Shown here piece by piece: positions 1 through 9,100 of a DNA stretch of 23,040 nucleotides. Numbering within the stretch: the first letter of the stretch is position 1; every line of letters begins with the position of its first letter. The stretch covers positions 1 to 23,040 of IMG/VR virus record IMGVR_UViG_3300036835_000259. One strand, given 5' to 3'. The position numbers were made by a program, and so were the translations under genes. This DNA comes from a virus. Below the pieces are notes generated by a model. That model did no database searches and was not told where the DNA came from. It saw nothing but the letters and a program-made list of their open reading frames with translations.

Positions 1-207
1 CGTGCCAAGGTCGTTGTTGGACACATTGCTGGAGAAGGCTGGCTCGCCCGCAGCACCAACAACATGCCAGGTGTCCATTACAATCGCACCGCCACCACCG
101 CCACCACTGACAGTGCCAGAGACAGCGTCCAAGCGTCGGAAGCGCTCCTCATAGTCGGCGTTACGGAAGGCGTTGTGCAGCCCGTCTCTGCGCTGGGTGA
201 CGGTCAC
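1..207 (-). CDS. Minor tail protein, N-terminal part (runs off window)
   Basis: Only the first 69 codons are present. The chosen start is a GTG whose last two bases overlap the TGA stop of the tail-hub gene (GTGA junction), which fits translational coupling. The visible protein begins with a charged helical stretch (RNADYEERFRRLDAV). A run of six glycines follows, then a segment with the motif WHVVGAAGEPAF. That motif resembles the 'GePaF' opening of receptor-facing minor tail or fibre domains found after the hub gene in many siphophages of Gram-positive hosts. The layout of helix, glycine hinge and beta domain fits a lower-baseplate or fibre protein. The C-terminal part that would decide the function is outside the window, so this is an inference from motif and position. 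Confidence 0.6.
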   Translation of the reverse strand, partial: MTVTQRRDGLHNAFRNADYEERFRRLDAVSGTVSGGGGGGAIVMDTWHVVGAAGEPAFSSNVSNNDLGT

Positions 208-1406
208 GGTGCCACCTGAAGCTGGCCAAGCTGCTCGTTGCCGTCGTCATCGATGTTGACAGTGACGCCAAAGCTGCGCACCGTCTGGCGGGTGATGACG
301 CCACGCTTGTCGCTGACCGCCGACAGTCTGAACTGATCGCCCACCGGGTCATAGTCCACGAACGGCTCGGGCACCGCGTTCGGCAGCACGCCGATGTCAC
401 CGACATACGGGAACGGCGTGATTCCGTAAGTGATCTTGCCATTCTTGCGGACGATGATCTCGGCCCCGGAGTTGGCAAGCAGAATGCTGACGTTGCCAAC
501 ATCGGACAGCGCTGCCGTCTCCTCCAGCAAGCCCACTGTCGCCATACTTGACGTATCGTCCTTGTACTGCGCCGTGGTTCCCGACGTGCCGGTTGTCAGA
601 AAGTAGTTGGCCATCTGGTCGGAATCGATGCTGCGCTCGAAGGCACCGAGGTTGTTCGGTCCCCAGCGGAACGCCACGATCACCGTCGGCCGGTCGGTGC
701 AGCGCTTGCGGTAGCAATAGACCAGACGAGTCTTCGGGTCCAGCCACCAGTCGCAGCCGTACTCGATCCCAGACACGTCATCATAGATGGTATTCGCCTT
801 GGTGTACTTCGGCCGGTTGAGCGTGATCGGCGCGTTGATCGGTGCAACGTCACGGCCCTGATACGCCGTCGCGCCACCAGGACCCTCGTTCGGCAGCGTG
901 CCGCCCCATGCCATCCACGTCGGCGTTGCTGGAGTGGACCCAGCCACCACTGGAACCGCGTAGCCATCCGGGGCGGTGGTCAGGTTCATCTCGGCCAGCA
1001 CGTCCTGGAGGATCGCCGCGTCATCGACCGCTGTCCACACCTTGTCACGTCGCAACATGCGCTTGCCCAGTCGTGACGCCCAGCCGACGCAACTGACAGC
1101 CATGGTGTCTTCGGTCCAGTTCTCGCTGATCGCCAGCACGTTGCCCGACCAGATCCAGTCCCAGATGTCGCCCATGTTGCCAGCAGTACGCCAGGCCAGC
1201 GTGGAGCGCCAGTTGTAGCGCTCGAAGCTGACGCAGGTCGAGTATGGCTGGATCAAGTCTGCGTAGTCAGTTGACATCGGATGATTGAACGACCCCGAGC
1301 CAGGCTTGTTCAGGATCAGTCCCAGACTGCGCGAACGCGCCTGCGTCAACTCACCGATCTTGGAGAGATCTTTGGAGTACCGCAGGTTGACGCGCCATTT
1401 CGCCAT
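204..1406 (-). CDS. Tail hub / baseplate minor tail protein (Tal or gp37-like)
   Basis: This 400-aa protein follows the Dit gene, the usual place for the siphophage tail hub that closes the tube tip. The N-terminus contains ARSRSLGLILNKPGSGSF, which matches the 'ars..l...ln.pGs.sf' opening of gp37-like and similar minor tail proteins. A later block (GNVLAISENWTEDTMAVSCVGW, split here by no gap) also fits that family, where this region continues the hub beta fold. The C-terminal half is beta-rich and ends near residue 400. No peptidase or lysozyme motif is visible, in keeping with the wall-degrading domains lying in the tape measure. The start ATG has only a weak Shine-Dalgarno (CCGAG) and lies 9 nt after the Dit stop. 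Its stop overlaps the next start. Structural role is likely; the exact subfamily is not certain. Confidence 0.75.
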   Translation of the reverse strand: MAKWRVNLRYSKDLSKIGELTQARSRSLGLILNKPGSGSFNHPMSTDYADLIQPYSTCVSFERYNWRSTLAWRTAGNMGDIWDWIWSGNVLAISENWTEDTMAVSCVGWASRLGKRMLRRDKVWTAVDDAAILQDVLAEMNLTTAPDGYAVPVVAGSTPATPTWMAWGGTLPNEGPGGATAYQGRDVAPINAPITLNRPKYTKANTIYDDVSGIEYGCDWWLDPKTRLVYCYRKRCTDRPTVIVAFRWGPNNLGAFERSIDSDQMANYFLTTGTSGTTAQYKDDTSSMATVGLLEETAALSDVGNVSILLANSGAEIIVRKNGKITYGITPFPYVGDIGVLPNAVPEPFVDYDPVGDQFRLSAVSDKRGVITRQTVRSFGVTVNIDDDGNEQLGQLQVAP

Positions 1407-1415
1407 CTCGGTTGT

Positions 1416-4400
1416 CTACATCCATGTGTCTTGGAAGTAGGTCACCATGTCCCAGCCCGGTGACAAGGCGCTTGCGTTGAGGTCGATGTTGTTGACGACT
1501 CCGTTGGGCGAGATGAAGATCCACTGTGAGGTGTCATCGAGGTAGCTGATCCGGTTGGCACCGTCACTGAGCCGGTACAGGCGCTTGCTGTAGCCCTTGT
1601 GCTCCAGCACCCACGTCTCCCCTGCCGGGATCGTGGCGTTGATCTTGGCCATCTGGCCAGTGGCCTCGTTGGTGATGACGGGGTTCGTCATCGGCCCTAC
1701 CAACTCGAACCGCGTCTGCGCCGGGAAGTTGCCAGCATTCTTGACAGCAGCCGCCGTGGTGTTGTAGCTGCCTGTCTCGAAGCGGAAGTCATCGATGCTG
1801 CACTGCATCATGCTCGGCACCCAGTAGATCCCGAACTCGCCCTTGACGCCGGTGCCGAACTTGGCGATGTCAGCCCCCGTCAGCGTGTAGGTCGTCGTCT
1901 GCTGCGGCGTGGCCGGTCCCATGCCTGGATCGACCACGAAGCGGTCAATCTTGATGACGTTTCCGGTCATCGTGACGCGGAACCAGTAGTTTGTAGCCTT
2001 GGCCATTGCCATGGCGCTACTGGACCACAGCGTGCTCTGCACGCCGTTGACACACTTGTCAACGTTCAAGACATCATTGGAGCCATCGAAGTGCGACTGG
2101 TAGCAGGCAATCCAGTTGCTCTTGTCAAGCAACTTGATGACGATCCCAGAGGTGTAGTTCGTGTACGACGGGTCGATCTCGATTCGTTGCTTGATCTGCG
2201 CTGTCAGATCCGGGTTGTTGTACGTCTTCCCTTGCAGGGTGGCGACAACCGGGATCGGCGTCTGTACGCCGGACAGGTATGGCCGGGGGGCCAGTGGGCG
2301 CAGCGTGTTGTTGAGCACCTGAACGCTGCCTGCACCGCTGTAGAACTTCCAGCCCTGTGGCTCGGCCAACGACTGATAGCGCCACTCGTCAAACGCCATG
2401 CCATACGCCGTGAACTGAATGCCGAGGCCGATTCGAGAAGCAGGCGTCAAGAACATTGCCACTTCATCGGATGTCAAGTCGTAGTACCAGGCCCCATACA
2501 CCGTGTACTCGGCTGTGAGGCCGGTGATGTCATTGGTCTGGATGATCTCGCAGATGATCTTCCCCTGCTTGAGCACACCCCGTAGCCAGTAGTTTTGGCC
2601 AGCGTTCCAGGCGAACGTGTTGCCCGAGTCCACCAAGCGCGTTTCAACACCCCTGACACGCTTCGTGATGACAGCGTGGCCATCACTCTCAATGCCTACG
2701 AATAGCTGGTTGTCGAAATCGATGTAGCTCATCACCAGCCGCATCGTATCCGTGTCATTGGTCGTGGCCGGATAGCTGCTGGGGATCTTGACCTTGACCG
2801 CGTTCCAGACATCGGTGTACGAGCGCGGCGTCAAGTAGAGCTTGTAGCTGTTGAGGATGGACTCGCCGCCATCCTTGTTGGCACTGTTGGTTGGCTGCGC
2901 CCACGGCGAGCGCCAGTCGAAGTACGTCGGCAACGTGTCGCTATGGGTGCCAAACGTCATGTCGGCATCGAGCATATCGCCAAGCTGAGGGTTGAGCACC
3001 AGCACGAAGATGCGAACTGAGTAGGCATTGTTCGGCGCGTAGATCCCCTCTAGCGGAACCCGCGTCCAGTCGCCACCCAACACCACATCGGGCGATGTCG
3101 CCCAGGAGATCAACGTATCGTTCTTGTCGTACCAGTCAACTTCCAGTGCCACTGCCCTTGACGCTCCGCCAGGTATCCGCGCCATGGCCGAGAACGAGTG
3201 CTTGTCGCCAGGGAAGTTGAGCCAGGACTTTGCGTACAGCCCCATGCTGGCGAACTGACCCGAGTTGCCAGTGTAGGTCGCCCGATAGAACGCATCGCTG
3301 TCAGCGCCACCAGTGGCAACTTGAGCGACAGTAGCGTTGAGGCCGGTGCGATAAGTGCCAGCCCGCGACGACGGATCGAAGACGAAGTTGCGTTGGCCCA
3401 GCGGCCCCAGCGTTGTGCTGAAGTTGGGCTTGGACGTGTCTCCCCAGTGATACTCCACGCTGGGGTAGCGCTTGACTGGGAGAGCTTGCAGGATGTCCGG
3501 ATCGGCGTAGCGCCCATAGAACCAACCTGACCTGAGCATTGTCAGTGAGAGGTTCATCCACGTACCGTCGGCCCAGTACGAGAAGCGCGGTCGCTTGTAG
3601 TGGAACCTAACCGACACCCTAGCTGTGTTGGCAGGCAAGGTGACAAACCAGATCACGCGCTGCCAGCTTGCCGTGAGTGAGTAGTCTCCGCTCGTCACCG
3701 TAGACAGGTAGGCGTTGCTGCTGTTGTAGCACAGAATCTCGATGTAGAACCGGGCATCGGCTGGCGGGGCCGCTTCAGTCCTGTAGTACGCAGAGACAGT
3801 GTAGTTGCCAGGAGTGGCAAAGTTGCCGTTGGGGACAGGAGCGCCACCGAAGTAGGCATCGTCCTGTTGCTGTCCAGCCTGCACAGAATCGATCTTGCCA
3901 CGGCCCCACGTCAGGCAGCCGGTGTCATCGATCTCCTGCCCTGCGCTGCCGGTGACCTGAGACTCGTTGTAGAGCGTTCCGCCCCAGGCCCCATCTGGTC
4001 CCAGGCCCAAGCTGCCGGTGTTGGCGGCGAACTTGGGGTTGAGGATGAAGTTGGCAACAGGCGTACTGCCACTAGTCGGAACTAGCAACCCGCCTGATGT
4101 TGTGTAGAAGTCACCACCAGACTGTGTATAGCCTGATGACACTCCACTGGTGAAATCCTCGATGATCGGCACATCGGTTGACGTGAAGGTGATCCACGAC
4201 GCCGTGCCGGTAACTGAGAGCCGATACTGGACCAGGCTCAGGAACCATGGCATCGAGGCCCGCAGCGTGAGGCTGAACTGGCGCTGGAAGTCGTTCGGGG
4301 TCGTCTGCTCCTCGGTGATCTGGAGCGGCGAGTTCTTCTTGCAGAGGATGTAAACAGACCTGGCAGGGTCGGGACCGTGGAAGATCAGCGCCCGCTCGGT

Positions 4401-4787
4401 GCTGATGTCCGAGAACGCTGACCGGAAGCTCTGGTTCATGTCGCGCAGCCGGTTCATCGTTCCAGCAATCACCTTGCCAGCAACAACCATCGTCCGCCCG
4501 CCGTACCAGGCGTTGAACGGTGTCTCGCCGTGATCGCCGGGATTGGGCTGGCGTGTGTCACGGATATCGGCGTCATCAATGCCGGTGATGCTCTTGATGA
4601 GGAACGTGTCGCGCCAGTTGACGACGTTCAGGTAGATGCCGTTGTATTCCAGGATCGCCTCAACGCCGCGCGGAGCCGCCAGGCCGGTGCCCTTGCGTAC
4701 TTCCTCCGACAGACCGGCAGCTTGGCTGATGAGCGCCGGTTGCAGCGATGAGATATCGCCGCCAGCATTGAGTGCGAGAACAGACAT
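1416..4787 (-). CDS. Distal tail protein (Dit) with large carbohydrate-binding insertion
   Basis: This 1123-aa protein looks like an 'evolved Dit'. Residues about 1-190 resemble the Dit ring domain (IRDTRQPNPGDHGETPF, then YGGRTMVVAGKVIAGTMNRL). Residues about 1010-1123 resemble the galectin-like C-terminal domain of siphovirus tail components (VKNAGNFPAQTRFELVGP, then GETWVLEHKGYSKRL). Between them lie four beta-sandwich-like modules. Two CBM4/9-like units, about 240-415 and 460-630, begin NFILNPKF and NFVFDPSS. Two LamG/ConA-like units, about 646-805 and 837-1003, share a core G..NYW.R....G..I and end FDEWRYQ or IDDFRFE. Ordinary Dit proteins are about 250-300 aa. The hexameric Dit ring joins tube to baseplate, and the modules probably bind host wall glycans. 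The start follows the 64-aa gene by 6 nt with almost no Shine-Dalgarno, so coupling is likely. Module types are inferred by eye. Confidence 0.78.
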   Translation of the reverse strand: MSVLALNAGGDISSLQPALISQAAGLSEEVRKGTGLAAPRGVEAILEYNGIYLNVVNWRDTFLIKSITGIDDADIRDTRQPNPGDHGETPFNAWYGGRTMVVAGKVIAGTMNRLRDMNQSFRSAFSDISTERALIFHGPDPARSVYILCKKNSPLQITEEQTTPNDFQRQFSLTLRASMPWFLSLVQYRLSVTGTASWITFTSTDVPIIEDFTSGVSSGYTQSGGDFYTTSGGLLVPTSGSTPVANFILNPKFAANTGSLGLGPDGAWGGTLYNESQVTGSAGQEIDDTGCLTWGRGKIDSVQAGQQQDDAYFGGAPVPNGNFATPGNYTVSAYYRTEAAPPADARFYIEILCYNSSNAYLSTVTSGDYSLTASWQRVIWFVTLPANTARVSVRFHYKRPRFSYWADGTWMNLSLTMLRSGWFYGRYADPDILQALPVKRYPSVEYHWGDTSKPNFSTTLGPLGQRNFVFDPSSRAGTYRTGLNATVAQVATGGADSDAFYRATYTGNSGQFASMGLYAKSWLNFPGDKHSFSAMARIPGGASRAVALEVDWYDKNDTLISWATSPDVVLGGDWTRVPLEGIYAPNNAYSVRIFVLVLNPQLGDMLDADMTFGTHSDTLPTYFDWRSPWAQPTNSANKDGGESILNSYKLYLTPRSYTDVWNAVKVKIPSSYPATTNDTDTMRLVMSYIDFDNQLFVGIESDGHAVITKRVRGVETRLVDSGNTFAWNAGQNYWLRGVLKQGKIICEIIQTNDITGLTAEYTVYGAWYYDLTSDEVAMFLTPASRIGLGIQFTAYGMAFDEWRYQSLAEPQGWKFYSGAGSVQVLNNTLRPLAPRPYLSGVQTPIPVVATLQGKTYNNPDLTAQIKQRIEIDPSYTNYTSGIVIKLLDKSNWIACYQSHFDGSNDVLNVDKCVNGVQSTLWSSSAMAMAKATNYWFRVTMTGNVIKIDRFVVDPGMGPATPQQTTTYTLTGADIAKFGTGVKGEFGIYWVPSMMQCSIDDFRFETGSYNTTAAAVKNAGNFPAQTRFELVGPMTNPVITNEATGQMAKINATIPAGETWVLEHKGYSKRLYRLSDGANRISYLDDTSQWIFISPNGVVNNIDLNASALSPGWDMVTYFQDTWM

Positions 4788-4793
4788 GTCTAC

Positions 4794-4988
4794 TTAGTTG
4801 TCGAGGATGGACTCGAAGTACGCCACCGCTTCGTCGTACGCCGTCGTATCCCAGGGGACGATCTCTGGCGGCGGCTCCAGTGTCACGTCTTGGTCTGGGA
4901 CTGGCACCGGCACGACATCATCCAGCGGTAGTAGCTCAGCCTTGCTGGGCGGGACTGGCTCGTCCGGCAGCGTTAGCAGCGTCATCAT
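4794..4988 (-). CDS. Small acidic proline-rich protein of the baseplate region
   Basis: This 64-aa ORF starts at an ATG overlapping the stop of the collar-fibre gene (ATGATGA), with GGAGG just upstream in that gene's end. It stops 6 nt before the Dit start. The protein is acidic and rich in proline and valine in its first 45 residues (PVPVPDQDVTLEPPPE). It ends in a short predicted helix, YDEAVAYFESILDN. There is no signal peptide, membrane segment or cysteine. The tight overlaps on both sides and the good ribosome site support translation. I do not recognise a family. Position suggests an accessory tail-tip or assembly role, but nothing in the sequence shows one. Confidence 0.65.
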   Translation of the reverse strand: MMTLLTLPDEPVPPSKAELLPLDDVVPVPVPDQDVTLEPPPEIVPWDTTAYDEAVAYFESILDN

Positions 4989-6121
4989 GCCGTCCTCCTC
5001 ACCTTCATGATCTTCAGCAGGCCGTAGAACGCCGGACGGAAGTCACTGCTCGGCGTGCTCACCCAGTTGACAGCCCCCTTGGTGACCGAATCGAGGAAGT
5101 TGGCAGGCTGCTGACCGGAAGCGTTGTAGGCGTTGGATGTCCACGACGCGATCTGACCCTGGCCTGCTGTCGAGCCAGCGATCCCGAGGTTGCCAACTGT
5201 GTTGGTGCTGCCGCTGACGCTGACGCTGAAGTTGTGCTGATGGTTGCCACCGGCTCGCGTGAACGCGGTGCCGGACGCCGATCCCACGTCGTTGATCGGC
5301 GCACTGGTTGTGCCACTGCCACTGGCGCTGACGGTGTGGCCGTGGCTGCCGGTGTAGAGCGTGCCAGCGCCGTGGGTGTGGTCAGGCGTGTAGCTCTGGT
5401 GGATGTGCTGCACACCTTGGACGGCGTGCTGATGGTCGAGGTTGAAGGCAGCGTTGGTGCCACCCGTACCCCTGATGCCAGGGCCTTGCGTCGGGCCGTC
5501 ACCCTGGTCGGCACCGGAGCCATCCGTCTTGTTGTAGGACGCGCCGATGATGAACTTGTTGCGCAGGTCAGGAACGTTGATGGGGCCGCTGATGCCGGTG
5601 AACTCATGAACGTTGACCTGATGGCCATCGCAGATCTCGAATCCGTCAGGCGAGTTGACGGTGCCAGCCGGACGCCACCAGTCGATCACTGCACCGATGG
5701 GCACTTCCTGCTGGACCACCAGCGGAGCCAGCATCGCCTGCGTGATGCCGCCGTCGGCTGCCAAGTAGCTTGTCGGAATCGAGCCTGCCTTGGCAGGGAC
5801 CGCGTTCCAGGGGATGCGGTCGTTGATCCGCGCTGGCACGTTCTGGTCCTCGAACACCACGTCGTACTCGGCCGGACCATCGGCCCAGAAGCGCACAGAC
5901 CCACTTGTGCCGGTCAGGAACGCCTTGCCCTGAGGCGTGGCCCCGCTGCGGGGGTCGGGGCCTGTGGTGACGCCCTGGTCGGTCTGGTACACGTTCAGCG
6001 CACTGCCAGCAACGTCGGTGGCGTTCCGTGGCACCAGCGTCACCTTGACGTTCGACAGCGCCTTGAACGCACCAGTCGCATCGGGCAATGCGATTGTCGT
6101 TTCGTAGTAGTCTCTGGCCAT
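4985..6121 (-). CDS. Tail collar-domain fibre / receptor-binding protein
   Basis: This 378-aa protein starts 10 nt after the tape measure stop, with AGGGAG upstream. Residues about 1-125 form a beta-rich domain that probably attaches to the tail. At about 139-195 is a phage tail collar domain: PIGAVIDWWRP, PDGFEICDG, then VPDLRNKFIIGA. From about 228 to 300 come repeated HxH pairs (HQH, HIH, HTH, HGH, HQH). In T4-type and R-pyocin fibres, HxH motifs coordinate metal ions along a trimeric needle. The C-terminus, FRPAFYGLLKIMK, matches the usual end of collar fibres. It is therefore probably a trimeric fibre that contacts the host. Its place between the tape measure and Dit genes is unusual, since such fibres normally follow the hub. 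Domain assignment is confident; the metal ion and receptor are not shown. Confidence 0.82.
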   Translation of the reverse strand: MARDYYETTIALPDATGAFKALSNVKVTLVPRNATDVAGSALNVYQTDQGVTTGPDPRSGATPQGKAFLTGTSGSVRFWADGPAEYDVVFEDQNVPARINDRIPWNAVPAKAGSIPTSYLAADGGITQAMLAPLVVQQEVPIGAVIDWWRPAGTVNSPDGFEICDGHQVNVHEFTGISGPINVPDLRNKFIIGASYNKTDGSGADQGDGPTQGPGIRGTGGTNAAFNLDHQHAVQGVQHIHQSYTPDHTHGAGTLYTGSHGHTVSASGSGTTSAPINDVGSASGTAFTRAGGNHQHNFSVSVSGSTNTVGNLGIAGSTAGQGQIASWTSNAYNASGQQPANFLDSVTKGAVNWVSTPSSDFRPAFYGLLKIMKVRRTA

Positions 6122-6130
6122 CGTGTCTCC

Positions 6131-9100
6131 CTACTGGATCGCGGTCTTCATGCCGAAGCTGACCGTTCCAGCAAGCTCCGTGGTGTCGATTGGTCCGCCT
6201 GCCTCGTTGATCGTGAAGTCCTGGTTGATGACAGTGCTGTTGGCGCTGCTGCTGGACATCGTGGAAGCCATGTTCGAGCCACCGCCACCGAGCGCGCCAG
6301 TCGCGGAGGACACGCTACCGTTGTTGGTGAAGTCGTACTGCGGCAGCAAACCGCCAATGCCGTTGAAGATTGCCTCGCGGAACTGCTGCCAGAGCGGCGA
6401 CGAGAACGTCTGCGGTGCGTTCGTCGCCCCTGTCACCTCGTTGATCGCCTGTGTGTTCTGCTTGCTGGCAATCGTGTTCTCCAGGATCGCCTTCTGGAGA
6501 TCTAGGTACTGCTGCGTCCCCGGCGTGGCCTCTGCCAGCAGTGCTGTCAACTCCTGGCCCTTGGTGTCGATATCGATCTGCTTCTGGCGCAGCAGCGATT
6601 CCTTCTGGGCCTGATCGACCTGGCCGCTGATCTGGCCGTCGAGATCGACCAGTTGCAAGTTGAGATCGAGCATCGACTGTGTGTAGTCGTGGCGAGTGCC
6701 AACCTCAGCGACCTTAGCGTCGAAGATCGCCTTCGTGTCCTCGGCAATCGTGACGTTCAGTTCCTCGATCTTCTGCGTCAGATCATCGATGGCAGCTTTG
6801 TTGGCAACGCCACCGACAGTGGGCAATGAAGCAAGCTGCTTCTGGTACTGAGCCAGCGCGTCCTGGTCGGCCTGTCGCTTCGCCTCACGCACACCGCTAC
6901 GCGACATCGCGGAGCCACCAGGCACCAGCGCCACGCCCAGCGTGTCACCGACAACGCCAATGGCATCTGCCATGCGCGAGAACAGGTCGAGCCTGGCGGT
7001 CTTCTTCGACAACTCATCGCCAATCCGAGTGATGTTGTCCTGGATCGCCTGGATCGTCTTCTCTTGGATCTGCGTGTTCAGTTCGTCAATCTGGGCGACA
7101 AGATCGTCAGCCGCCTTCTGAGCGTCAGGAGACTTGATATTGCGCAAGTTGGCAACCTGGCCTGCCAGTTCAGCCGCACGATTCTGGAGTCCGGCGATGT
7201 CCTGATCGTCAAGCGACTTGAGCAAGTCGGTCTGACCGAGCGCCGTGAGCACGCGCCGGTAGCGATCACGCTGGGCCTGCTGTGCATCGAACTTGGAATT
7301 GATCTTGTCAATGACCTTCTGTTCCTTGTCAAGCGCCTTCTGGAGCGCGTCGGCACGCTTCTGCTTCAGATCGTCCTCGGCCGCATAGATGTCCTCGGTG
7401 TTCTGCGCCACCCTGTCATCAGCCTGGTCAAGACGGCCCTGCAAGTTGTTGTGCTGTGCCAGCAGCGAGGCACGCTTGGCCTTGCTCAGCTTCTTGCGCT
7501 TGAGTTGGCTTTCGACCTGATTCAACTCGCGCTTGATGAGGTCGCGTTCGTCGGTCAGCGTCTCGCGTTCGTTCTGCTTCTCGTCAAGTGTCTTCTGCGC
7601 GATCTGAACATCGTCCAGGATCTTCTTGACTCGCTGGTTGCCCTCTTTGCCACTGACCTTGTATGTCTGCTGTGTAATGCGCCTTGTCGCAATTCCGAAG
7701 CGACGTTCGATGCTGGCGCGCAACTGGTCGAGCAGGCCGCTGTCCATCGTCGCCTGGTCGATGATCTTCAGGATCGGATCGACCTTCTTGGTCAGGTCGC
7801 GCACCTTGTGAATGCGCTGGCTGACGTGTGCCAATGCAGTGAACAGTTCGTTGAGCGAGTTGTAGTCGTCCTCGCTGAGTACGTCGCGCTCGCCAACAGC
7901 CTGCTTGACAATCTTCTTGACGCGATCCTGGACGGTGCCACCGCCCGCGAAGCTGACCGGCCCGCCATGGAAGCCAAGTATCGAAGCGAGGCCGCTCGCG
8001 CTCATGCCGAGCAGACCGGCGAGACGGCTCTGCTGGAAGCGGTTGACGATCCACTCACCGGCATGCGCCAGGATGCCGACCGGCGTACCCTCCATGCCGG
8101 GGATCTCGCCACCGCGCGCATAACCAGCATGACCGACGAGGTGGCCGTACTTGGCCATCTGGTAGCGCACCGACGCGATGATGTTGTCAATCGCGTTGAA
8201 GATGTTGCCGTGACCGGGCAGCTTGTACGAGTTGAACGTGGCTGAGATGACCTGGGCGATGCCCTTCGCCAAGTCGCCTGTCACTGAGTTGATGTCGTGG
8301 ACTTGCTGAATCGCCTTCGGGTTGCCCGACGACTCGCCCATGTCCAAGTTGTACTGAGCGTTGACATTGGCAGCGGTGACAGGAACACCAGCCAGCCGCA
8401 GCGCCGTCCTGATCCAGTTGCGATGCTGACCAGGAGGAGCAGGAGTGCCGCCGCCGCCCTGACCGCCACCGGCCTCTGCGTCGGCCGACGAGATCTGCTT
8501 GGAGATGTACCTGTTGGCGATCTTGCGCACGTGATCGAGCGCCGACTGTGCCAGCGTCTTGAGTGCGCCGTCAGGTCCGGTGACAGAGCGCCTGGCGACA
8601 CTGGTGAGTACATCAGCGACGTTCCTGAGCGCGCCGATCATCGCCAAGTGAATATGGTTGGCATGCTGCGCCCAGACCGCGCCAGCGAACTGACCAGGCG
8701 GCGTCTGGAGGATGCCTGCGTTGACGGCGAGATTCGGGTTGTGGATGCCCTGCTTGAGTTGCTTGTAGAGGCCGCTGGACTTGATCCAGTTGGCAGCCCG
8801 GTTCATATAGGCGATGCCCGCTGCATCGAAAGGCCGTGTGAGGTCAACCGCGTGACCAGTCGTATGGTCGGAGACGTTGCCAGAAGTCGTCAGGAGACTG
8901 TGGTCCGTCGTACTGCTGACGGTCAGCAGCGGCCAGTGCTTCTTCATCAGAATGATGAGGCTCTTGATGACAGCAGCCACGTTGCTGGGATGGCCGTCGA
9001 AGATCGCTGCATCGCCGGTCCGTCCACCAGCGAAGCCAATGGCATCTCCCCTGCCACCAGCATGGTAAGCATGAACGCGGTCGAACGTCTCGGAGAACGG

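Noticed and set aside
4772-6505. 577-codon open frame on the plus strand
   Set aside because: It runs antisense across three minus-strand genes with good starts and overlaps. Composition is Arg/Ala/Val-rich with no domain pattern.
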